DNA of 64,000 nt from Apium graveolens (Eukaryota > Streptophyta > Magnoliopsida > Apiales > Apiaceae): NCBI RefSeq assembly GCF_009905375.1, contig NC_133649.1:235442201-235506200 (forward strand), written 5' to 3'. How positions within the stretch are numbered: the first letter of the stretch is position 1; every line of letters begins with the position of its first letter. Below the pieces are notes generated by a model. The model had not been told where the DNA came from. It worked only from the letters and a program-made list of their open reading frames with translations, and did no database searches. This document shows positions 34,920-45,145 of this stretch, one piece after another. The position numbers and the translations under genes were made by a program.

Positions 34920-37169
34920 GGCATATCTTTGTACAACAAAAAGTTTGATGTAAAAGCTAATGAAGGTATCTTTGTTGGATATGCTGTTGGAAAAGCATAT
35001 ATAGTCTACAATCTAAGAACCAACATTGTTATGGAATCTGGACATGTTGTGTTTGATGATAAAAAGGTTGATGGACTGAAAGATGAAGGTTTCCATGAAA
35101 GTCTCAAATTTGACAATGTTGAGATCTACTGTGATGATAGTGATGATGAAAGTGGTCTAGAAGGAATGGAAAAAGAATATTCAAGCTTGCCATCAAATAT
35201 AGCAACATCAGTTGATGCACATAATGCTACATCCGTTGAAAGACAAAGTGCAGCATCCATTGAAAGACAAGGTACTACATCCACTGAAAGACAAAGTATA
35301 TCATCCGTTGAAAAACAAAGTGCATCATTCATTAAAAGACAGAATACAACATCTGTTGATGATCACTTTTCAATAGGCATTGAAGGTCTTTCTAGATCAC
35401 TATTTGACATAACCCCATATTCAAATCAAAGATCCACCAACTCAAGGGGTGTATCATCTAGTCAATGCTCAGTCACACATCAAGACACCAATGAGGCCAC
35501 TTCATCTAGAGCAAATCTATCACCTCAAAGAAAATAGACTAAGGATCATCCATTTGAACTAATCATTGATGACGCAGCATCTAGAGTGCAAATAATGAAA
35601 GTAACTTAAGATGAATGTCTGTACAGTAGCTTTCTATCACAAGAAGAACCAAAGAGGGTAAAAGAGGCTCTAATGGATCCAGATTGGGTTTTATCTATAT
35701 AGGAATAAGTAAATCAATTTGAAAGAAACAAAGTTTGGAAGCTGGTACCCAAACCTAAAAACAAGAATTCTATTGATACTAAGTGGGTATTCAGAAATAA
35801 GATGGATGGAAATGGCATAGTCATAAGAAATAAAGCTAGACTGCTTGTAAAAGGTTATTCACAACAAGAGGGAATAAATTTTGATGAGACATTTGCTCCA
35901 GTTACAAGATTTGAAGCTATCGGAATCTTTTTAGCCTATGCAACCAATGCCAATTTCAAAGTTTATCAAATGGATATAAAAAGTGCATTTCTAAATGGAG
36001 AATTAGAGGAGGAAGTCTATGTCATTCAACCTCCAGGTTTTGAAGACCCCAACTTTCCAGACTATGTTTACTATCTATTGAAAGCACTTTATGGATTGAA
36101 GCAATCACCTAGAGCCTGGTATGAAATCTTGTCAAAGTTCTTTTTAGATAATCACTTCACTAGAGGTACTGTTGAAAAAACTCTTTTCTTTATAAATATA
36201 AATGGCTCTAGTATACTTGTTCAAATTTCTGTAGATATAATATTTGGCTCTATAGATGATAAACTTTGCAAAAAGTTTGCCAAATTGATGCAAAGCAAAT
36301 ATGAAATGAGCATGATGGGAGAACTAACTTACTTTCTTGGTTTACAAGTTAAGAAAGTTAGTGATGAGATTTTCATTAGTCAAACTAAATATATTCATGA
36401 TCTTTGAAAGAAGTTTGACTTAATGGATTGCACATATGCAAAAACTCTCATGGCCACTGCCACCAAACTTGAATTGAACACAACTGAAAAGTCCGTGGAC
36501 ATTTCAAGTTATAGAGGTATGACTGACTCACTTTTATATTTGACAGCTAGTAGGCCAGATGTAATATTTGCTACATGTCTTTGTGTTAAATTCCAAGCTG
36601 ATCCTAGTGAATCTCATTTAGTAGTTACTAAGAGGATTTTTAGATATCTCAAAGGGACACCAAAACTTGGCATTTAGTACCCTAAAGATTCTGGTTTTGA
36701 TCTAACTAGCTATTCAGATACAGATTATACAGGTTGCAAAATTGACAGAAAAAGTACAACATGGACATGTCAATTTCTAGGAAATAAGCTGGGGTCATGG
36801 TTTAGTAAGAAATAACACTCAATTTCTACTTCCACGGCTGAGGCTGAATACATTAATGTTGGTAGTTGTTGTGCGTAGATTCTATGGATGAGGAATTAAT
36901 TGTTGGATTATGATCTACATATCGACAAAAATCAAATCTTCTGTAATAACACAAGTGCCATTTCCATTAATGAAAATCTTGTGCAACATTCAAGGACAAA
37001 GCACATTGACACCAAGTATCATTTCATTAGGGAGCATGTTATGAATGGTACTGTGGAACTTCATTTTGTTCCAAGTGAACAGCAACTTGCAAACATCTTT
37101 ACCAAGCCACATGATAAATCAACTTTTACTAGGTTAGAAAGTGAGTTAGGCATGATAAAATACTTTTAA
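34920..37169 (+). pseudogene. B2 pol: integrase tail, linker, RT, RNase H
   Basis: Integrase C-terminal motif EGIFVGYAVGKAY is near 34960; the linker contains 24-bp repeats; RT has [10 protein letters not shown] (near 35775), [19 protein letters not shown] (about 35968-36025) and [16 protein letters not shown]. The catalytic box is damaged: where B1 reads YVDDIIFGS, B2 reads SVDIIFGS (near 36225), losing one Asp codon and changing Tyr to Ser. RNase H continues (SRPDVIFATCLCVKFQAD near 36550; ADIFTKP changed to ANIFTKP near 37090). Stops lie near 35536, 35607, 35700, 36407, 36677, 36813 and 36877. Confidence 0.88.
35206..35349 (+). repeat. Six 24-bp tandem repeats in the B2 linker
   Basis: Units start at 35206, 35230, 35254, 35278, 35302 and 35326, with a partial seventh at 35350. 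They encode an 8-residue SVERQSAA-type period. Where B1 has CCGTCGG, these read CCGTTGA, CCATTGA or CCACTGA, consistent with CpG decay. Confidence 0.9.
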
Positions 37170-37670
37170 TTTTCTATTATTGATGTCTATGCAATTTGAT
37201 ATGTAGCCAGAAATAAATTTTATTTTCTTGATCAAGTCTTGAAAAAGTGAAATTTTGGCTAAGTCAAAATTACTCTTTCAACGGATAAGAATTATCCTTG
37301 AAAGTCAAAGATATTTCTGGATACATTGTTCATCAACGAATAATAGTGTATTTGACATCTGTTGATCATTCATAACCGTTGATTCTTAAACTTCATATGT
37401 TGATATATACTTACAGACTTGTATGTATATGTTAATAGACAATTTTAGAATTTCTACAGTTTACATTATTTTTAAACAGTTATTTTTGGCAAATATCATT
37501 GAATATTTAATTTTATTTTTCAATCATTTGTGTGTATTAATTTGGGAAAGTATAAAAGCTAATTTCATATTCAGATCTCACTTTTATCTTTATCTGATTT
37601 TACGAGGCTAATTTTACTCTCTTTCTTCTCCAAAACCCTCTTTCTCCCTGTAACTGCAAACTTAGCAAGA
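37170..37670 (+). other. B2 spacer, degraded form of the B1 spacer
   Basis: Aligns with 27146-27668. Former CGACGGAT sites read as CAACGGAT (near 37279), CAACGAAT (near 37334) and similar. TATAAAAGC is kept at 37551, ahead of the ORF2 start. Confidence 0.7.
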
Positions 37671-37828
37671 ATGACACCAGTTATGAAGATTATGTCTCAG
37701 ACATGAATCGTGTATGAGAAGAACAACTTTGTTGCTTTGGTAGACAAGAGTGTTGCACATGAGGACTATCACAAAATGATGGAGTTCATTAGCAACTACA
37801 AACTCAAGTACTCCATGCTCGAGTCACT
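37671..37828 (+). pseudogene. B2 ORF2, first approximately 50 codons
   Basis: ATG at 37671 starts MTPVMKIMSQT, matching B1 ORF2 (27669), with an early TGA near 37704. Homology ends after MLESL, at the joint with AT-rich DNA. Confidence 0.75.
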
Positions 37829-38512
37829 AGTTATATATTATCCGGGAAAATCATGTGAATATTTTATGTTAAATAAATAAATTGTATGTGCTTATATAAG
37901 TTTAAAATGATTATTGCCATGATATATGTGTTATAACTATTATTTGTGTTCCCGTGTAGACCAAATTTTTTTAGTAATTAATATGTGTTTAAACTGCAAT
38001 TATATGAATCGATCTGCAATTGGGACACGTATTTATTTGCGTCTTTATCGAGGTACTCGTTTTATTTCATTTTATGCACGTTTGAATGTATTTAATATGT
38101 TTTTTGGGTTTTCTGGTAATTTAGAAATCGTCTATGTATTTCAAAAATAAACAAACCGGGACCCCACTGGGACATCAAAGCCCACAAAATTCATATTTTT
38201 ATTTTTAGAGAATTATTCGTATTTCAAATACACATTATTTGTGTATTTTTGAATTATTCACAATTTTGGAAATTTTGACATTAATTTTGTATTTTATTAC
38301 TTTTAAAATTATTCCCCGTAATTAAAATTTTGGGGCTTAATTATCTTAATTATGGGGAATAAAAACACCCTTAAGTAACTTTAGGGATATAATTTTAGGT
38401 TTAATATAAATAGCTGATCATAATTATATAATTCATTTTTATTATATAAAAAATCAGAAAACAAAAAACCCAAGAACCAGTCTTTGGGGGTGAAATTCTA
38501 TGCACAAACTTG
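37829..38512. other. Unassigned AT-rich segment between B2 and A3
   Basis: There is no convincing reading frame; the short ORFs here look like chance. It contains ACCGGGACCCCACTGGGAC near 38154 and a TATAAATAGC near 38406, so it may be a piece of the LTR of another element, but I see no TG/CA ends or primer site. Origin unknown. Confidence 0.4.
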
Positions 38513-39135
38513 TGTTAGATATATTTGTGATGTCATGGCTAATATGATTTGTGTTTAAGTTTTCAGATCTTACTTAACAGGACAAATCAGTACTTAACTG
38601 GAAATCAGTACTTATACTGAAGTCAGGACTTAAGATATCAGAACTTAAGATATCAGAACTTAAGTTATCAAAACTTAAGATATCAGGAGATAATATCAGG
38701 ACTTAAAGAGACTTTCAGATAAGGCATGCGGCTGATTGAAAGGAAAGAAGATCAAGACAAATACAAGAAGAAATATGCATGAAGAAGGAATTCTATGAAG
38801 AATCGAATACTTGGAAGAAAAGATAACTAGTTGATATATTTTAGGAAGCATAATTATATTCCATATCAATTAAAACATTATCTTGTAACTGTGTAGTATA
38901 TAAACACAGGCATAGGGTTTACAATATATGTGTTATCCTAATCGAAGTTATTATTCTTTGTAACCCTAGCAGCTCTCGTGATAATTTGTTCATCACTGAG
39001 AGAAGACAGTTCCATATTATAACAGAGTTTATTGTGTTAAATAAAATCTGTGTTCTGTTACTTGTGTTCTTTAATTCGATTTGATTGTAGTAAACACTGT
39101 ATTCAACCCCCTTCTATAGTGTGTGTGACCTAACA
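38513..39135 (+). repeat. A3 5' LTR, 623 bp
   Basis: It starts TGTTAGATAT and ends GACCTAACA. It is about 30 bp longer than the A1 LTRs, mainly because the ATCAGAACTTA motif is repeated in tandem at 38636-38690. Confidence 0.92.
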
Positions 39136-39137
39136 AG

Positions 39138-39149
39138 TGGTATCAGAGC
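39138..39149 (+). other. A3 primer-binding site
   Basis: TGGTATCAGAGC two bases after the LTR. Confidence 0.94.
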
Positions 39150-39190
39150 AATCTGTTAACACACATACAGTTTAAGATCCAAAAACAATC

Positions 39191-40495
39191 ATGTCTGATC
39201 AATTAAAAACACAAGACTCCGAGCAGAATCTTTCCAGGAAAAGTGGAAGTCCTAAAAAGAAAGGGCTCAGAAAGACTGAAGTCAAAGAAGGGAAGTCTGA
39301 CAAAGGCCATATCTCTCCTGATTGCAAGAAAAACCATTCAGACAATTCAGATTCTGAAAAAGAGGTAAACTATGCCTTAATGGCAAATTCTGATATTAGT
39401 CCTGAAACTGCTGAATTGAAGGTACCTCTATCAACTCTTGCTTTTGATACTGATAATATTACTGAGTTGAGATCTTATCTTAAAACAATATTCATTAGTT
39501 ATAGAGATCAAACTTTAACATGTGAAAGGTTAACTTCTGAAAATTTGGTTGTTAAGAAAAGGAATGACTATTTAGAAAAGGAGTTAGTTATGTTCCATCA
39601 AACTCAGAAAGATAGAGATGATATTTTCTATGTTAGAGATGATGTGTTAAAATTGAATGAATCTCTAAAAATTGAGTTAGAAAAAGAAAGAGAGATTATC
39701 AGAACTTGGACTAACTCTGGCATAACAACTCAGAATTTGTTAAGTAGTGGAAATTGGAAAGAGGGCTTAGGTTATGGAGATGATAAGAATGATAAGGGAA
39801 CTGTAGAAATTGAGCCTATAGTTGTTAAACAAAAGCCCAAGGTAAATCATGTTAAGTTTGTAGATGTAAAGTCTGATATTGATAAATCAGAAGTTAAAGA
39901 GAAATTAACTTCTGACAAACCAAAACAGGATAAGCCAACTGAAGTTAAAATAGGCTTAATGACTAAGAAGCAGCTTAAACATAAGCTGAAAGATGTTAAG
40001 AATGTAAACAAGGTATAGTCACCTAGGAAAAATAGGAATGGAAAGGAAGGCGTGAATAAAAGCAATGATTATAAGCCTGTTCCTAATGCTCCTAGAAAGA
40101 AATGTTATAACTGTGGAAATGCTAACCATCTGTCTTATTTTTGCAGGAAGAATAAAACAACATAAACTCCTTACCCTCAAAGTCAGGAGTTAAGAGTCAT
40201 TCTATTAGATATAAGCCACAAAATCCTTGTTTTCATTGTGGTAGTTTATGGCATTCCATTTATACTTGTAAGGAATATCATAGTTTGTACTATGATTATT
40301 ATCAAATAAAACCTTCTTTAAAGAAAGTCAGCATTATTCCTTCTAGTGTAAGTTCTGATGCAAAGTCTGATATTGCAAACTCTGATAAGAAAACTGTTAA
40401 CATAAACTCTGATGCTAAAATCCGCTGTAAATGTTAACAAACTTAATAAGGCCAAAGGATCCAAGCAAGTCTGGGTCCTTAAAACTAATCATTAG
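39191..40495 (+). pseudogene. A3 gag with large internal deletions
   Basis: The ATG at 39191 keeps the MSD start, but the whole UBN2-type domain and most of the first knuckle are missing (only KGHISPDC remains near 39302-39325). The Lys/Glu-rich middle is open to 40018 (TAG). The second knuckle (CYNCGNANHLSYFC near 40102) and third (CFHCGSLWHSIYTC near 40230) survive in broken frames. It ends at the conserved TAG (40493-40495) before protease. Such gag cannot assemble particles by itself. Confidence 0.85.
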
Positions 40496-43400
40496 TGGTC
40501 TTTGTGATTGCAGGGCAACATGAAGAACAACCTAGTTCTGGACAGTGGATGTTCTGGACATATGACTGGACATAAAGCCCTGCTATCAGACTTTGTGGAG
40601 AAAGCTGGCCCATGTGTTTCTTATGGAGATGACAACATGGGAAAAGCTCTGGGATATGGCAATATCAATCTTGGGAATGTCATCATTGAAAAAGTAGCTC
40701 TAGTCTCAGGACTTAAACACAATCTGTTGAGTGTTAGTCAAATCTGTGACAGAGGTATCATGTGGATTTCTTTGAAGAACACTGTGAAGTTATAAGCAAA
40801 TCTACAGGCAAAGTTATTCTGAAGGGATACATGCATGGTAACATTTATTAAGCCAAGGTTTCAACAAGTACTGATAGTTCTGCAATCTATCTGTTGAGTA
40901 GAGCATCAATTAAGGAAAGTTGGGATTGGCACAAGAAACTCTCTCATTTAAATTTTAGCAATATAAATGAACTAGTCAAGAAAAATCTTGTGAGAGGACT
41001 GCCAAAATCAGTATTTGCTCCTGATGGCCTTTGTGATTCATGTCAGAAGGCAAAACAAAGAAAATCTTCATTCAAGAGCAATACTGAATCATCAATTCTT
41101 GAGCCTTATCACCTACTACATGTTGATCTATTTGGTCCAGTGAATGTCATGTCTATTGCAAAGAAGAAATATGATATGGTCATAGTGGATGAGTTCACCA
41201 AATACACATGGGTGTATTTCTTGCACACAAAAAGTGAAACTGCATCTATCTTGATTGATCATGTCAAGCAACTAGATAAATTGGTCAAAGATTCTGTGAA
41301 GATCATAAGAAGTGATAATGGCACTGAGTTCAAGAATTTGATCATGGAAGGCTTCTACAAAGACCATGGAATAAAGCAGGAATTTTCAACTCCTGGAACT
41401 CCACAGCAAAATAGAGTTGTTGAAAGAAAGAATAGAACTCTTATTAAAGCTGCACGGACTATGCTTGATGAAGCAAAGTTGCCAACCTACTTTTGGGCTG
41501 AAGCTGTACAGACTGCTTGTTTTACTCAGAATGCAACACTTATCAACAAGCATGGAAAAACACCATATGAACAACTATCCAAATTTGATCTAAAAGTTGA
41601 TAAATGAATTTTTATTGGATATCCACTTTCCACAAAAGCCTTCAGAGTCTACAATTTAAGAACAAGGGTTGTCATGGAATCTATCGATGTCTCTTTTGAT
41701 AATAAGAAGATTAATGGATTTTAAGATTTGAATGATCATGATCAGCTGAGATTCGAAAATGAAGTTTTAAATTCTGATTCTGTAAATCCTGACAGTCTAA
41801 ATCCTGATACTGCCAACTCTGATGGATTAAACTCTGATGTTATTGAAACTGTGGTGACTATGCCTAAGGAAAATGCACCTGTGCAGGGGGAGCATATTGA
41901 AGATCCAACCACATCTCAAGAAGCATCAGAACCTACAACTGGCTCTTCAAGTTCTGATGGGCCAAATTCTGATAATTATGGAAACTCATGTATTGCTATT
42001 TCTGGAAACTCAAATTCTGAAGGATCCAACTCAGAGAGCATAATTTCAGGGGGAGCATTAGAAAATGTTGATGGAGACAGCATGGATCATGGGGGAGCAC
42101 CAGTTCTAGAGATAACCTTCCATCTGCAAGGAAGTGGACTAAAGCACATACACCTGACTTAATTATTGGAAATCCTGATGCAGGTGTCAGAACTAGAACA
42201 GCTACATCAAATGAATGTCTCTATCATTCTTTCCTTTCTCAGACTGAACCTAAAGAAAGTGGAAGAACCTCTTCAAGATGGTGATTGGGTGCAAGCAATG
42301 CAGGAAGAGTTAAATGAATTTGAAAGAAATAAAGTCTGGACCCTAGTGCCAAGACCAAAGAACAGGCCTGTTGTTGGTACAAAGTGGGTGTTCAGAAATA
42401 AAACTGACAGTGATGGCATAATTATAAGGAATAAAGCAAGGCTGGCTGTAAAAGGATACTCTCAACATGAGGGAATTGATTATGATGAAACATTTGCACC
42501 AGTTGCTAGATTGGAAACCATAAGGATATTTTTGGCTTATGCTGCTCACAAGAAGTTTAAAGTCTTTCAAATGGATGTGAAAAGTTCTTTTCTTAATGGA
42601 CAATTAGAAGAGGAAGTATATGTGGAATAACCTCCAGGCTTTGTAGATCCCAAATTTCCCAATCATGTCTACAGGCTTGATAAAGCACTTTATGGCCTTA
42701 AGCAAGCTCCAAGAGCATGACTTTGCAAGAAGTTTGCCAGGTTGATGCAGTCAAGATATCAAATGAGTATGATGGGAGAACTTATCTATTTTCTGGGCCT
42801 TCAAGTCAAGCAGAATGAAGACGGAACTTTTATTTGTCAATCTAAGTACACCAGAAATTTGTTGAAAAAGTTTGGAATGCAAGATTGTTCAAGTACAACC
42901 ACTCCTATGGCCACTGCAATAAAGTTGGATAAGGATACTGGTAAATCAGTAGATATTACTGATTACAGAGGTATGATTGGTTCTCTACTCTATCTAACTG
43001 CAAGTAGACCTGATATCATGTATGCTATCTGTCTCTGTGAAAGATTTCAAGCAGATCCAAGGGAACCTCACTTGACAGTTGTGAAAAGAATTTTCAAGTA
43101 CTTTAAGGGTACAACTGATCTGGGATTGTGGTATCCTAGAGAATCAGACTTTAAGCTAATAGGTTACTCAGATGCAGATTTTGCAGGATGCAAAATTGAC
43201 AGGAAAAGCACAAGTGGAAGCTGCCAATTTCTTGGAGGCAGATTGGTTTCTTGGTTTAGCAAGAAACATAAGTCAATTTTCACATCAACTGCAGAAGCAG
43301 AATACATTGCTGCAGGAAGCTATTGTGCACAGATTTTTTGGATGAAGAATCAGTTACTGGATTATGAGTTAGAATTTTCTAAAATCCCTATTTACTGTGA

Positions 43401-43638
43401 TAATCAAAGTGCTATTGCTATGACAGGTAATCCAGTTCAACACTCAATGACAAAGCACATCAGCATTAGGTATCACTTCATAAGGGAACATGTGGATGAA
43501 GGTAAAGTGGAATTGCATTTTGTTCCAACAGATCAACAACTAGCAGATATCTTCACAAAATCACTATGTAAAGTTACTTTTACAAGACTGGTAAATGAAC
43601 TTGGAATGGTTTCAGGTTCTTTCTCTAAATCTGCTTAG
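40496..43638 (+). pseudogene. A3 pol, lacking the RT catalytic YVDD box
   Basis: Protease LDSGCSGHMTG (near 40535), LSHLNF (near 40940), CDSCQK (near 41035), HVDLFGPV (near 41119), RSDNGTEF (near 41308); integrase NGVVERK has become NRVVERK (near 41410). Relative to A1, 80 bp is missing near 41571 between TGAA repeats, and 147 bp is missing near 42717, removing YVDD and creating a TGA. RNase H (42742-43638) is open: YSDADFAGCKIDRKSTSGS near 43159, STAEAEYIAAG near 43290. Further stops near 41605, 41722 and 42629. Confidence 0.9.
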
Positions 43639-45045
43639 TTATGTTCTGATACATCAGACTTTATGATCAGTATTTACAGATATTACTATCTTTGTGTATT
43701 CTGTGCTTAAATTGAAATTTTCTGAAGTGCTGATTGTTGTCTGATGTGAATTTCTAAACTCTGATAGTGATATGAATGTTTCTGTGACTATTCAATCCAA
43801 TGAGGATAACTGTGCTAGATGCTGACCTAGTAGTCTTTAATATACTAAAGATCCCATGTATGAAGTAATTGTTTATGTGGAAATCTTTTAACACAAGCAA
43901 ATTCTGATATTGAGCTTAGTTAAGTTTACTTTGTGTATCTTATTACTAAGTCAAAAACTAGAATAGTGCTTCTTATCTGTTAAGTTCTTATGTTAGTAAA
44001 TCTGATGGATGTACTAAGTGCTGATAAGCCTCACTTATCAAAAGAAAAAGAAAAGAAAAGAAATAAATATCAGGTACTCCTTTGAGATCTAGAGTAAAAA
44101 CATGGAAGGGAAGACCCTAGTGCATTGCTGGTATTAAGTAATATGCATTAGAAAAGCAAAATAAATTTTTCTTGGTGACTTTTCACACTCTATGATTACT
44201 GGAGAAATACTCTGATAACAGCATAAATTCTGATAAGCAGTCGTGACTCACTTACACTGAGAAGCCACTGTAAAATGGAATTTCAAAAGATGCATAAAAT
44301 GAGCACAAAACAGTTGAGGTGGACTCATGCATGAACTCATTATATACTAGACTTTAGAATAATGACAGATTTTGAGAAAAGTTCTTAGTTATCCCTTATT
44401 TCTAAGATGTACTGAAGTGAATTAGACTTTACTCTTTGTCTGATATTTAGCTTAATGCACACACATACACTCCATATGAATGATGAAAATTACTGTGGTG
44501 ATAAATGTTATTTTAGATAAATAGTTTATGTGTCAGATTGCATAAATTTTGAGGACAAGTTCTGATGGAAGTTCTGATGATTAAGTTCTGAAGTAACCAT
44601 ATTAGTATTCGTGTGAAGAATTACAGGAATAAACATTCACTTTTCGAGTTAAGAAGCCATATTCTGATGACTTTTAAATTCTGATAATAATCAAGTTCTG
44701 ATGCTGACGTGGCAGTATTTATTTACTTGGTTTATTTTTGGTCATTACTTGAACGATCATATTTTTACAGAATATTGGTTTATGTGAGATAAAATAGTCA
44801 TAATCATTATGGGTTAGTGGTTAACGTGTATGTCCTGAAAAACTGCATGTGCATGGTAATTATTGCTTATTTTACGTGCCCATTAACTCCTGCTCTAACC
44901 GTTTATTGACTGTTCACATGGTGCCAGGTGTAAAGTGTATCCCATGCTTCAAAAATACAGCTGTTGAGTAGAGAGAGTATATATATGAGAGATAAAAGAT
45001 TTTCTAATCTTTTATTTACTTTTCTATTCTAAATCTCTTTTACTT

Positions 45046-45076
<31 letters not shown>

Positions 45077-45145
45077 CTGAAGTTGTTTTTCTCTTAGGAC
45101 TTTTCACAAACACTTTGCAAACATTCTCTTAAATTTCTTACAGAG
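43639..45145 (+). other. A3 spacer between pol and ORF2
   Basis: Aligns with the A1 spacer but lacks about 0.9 kb, including the TATA box and 89-aa ORF. It contains many AAGTTCTGAT-like motifs (44555-44710). TATATATGAGAG near 44978 and a CT-rich leader precede ORF2. No coding seen. Confidence 0.7.
45047..45070 (+). repeat. (CT)12 microsatellite upstream of A3 ORF2
   Basis: 24 bp of pure CT, ending about 75 bp before the ORF2 ATG. A1 has only a short CT-rich stretch there. Confidence 0.95.

Larger units (their letters stand above)
34920..37828 (+). mobile_element. Family B copy B2: integrase C-terminus to ORF2 start, decayed
   Basis: Collinear with B1 from about 24960 to 27826 but with many more C-to-T and G-to-A changes, so it is older. 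It is cut on the left by the C LTR and ends on the right at about 37828, where homology to B1 ORF2 stops and unassigned DNA begins. Confidence 0.85.
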
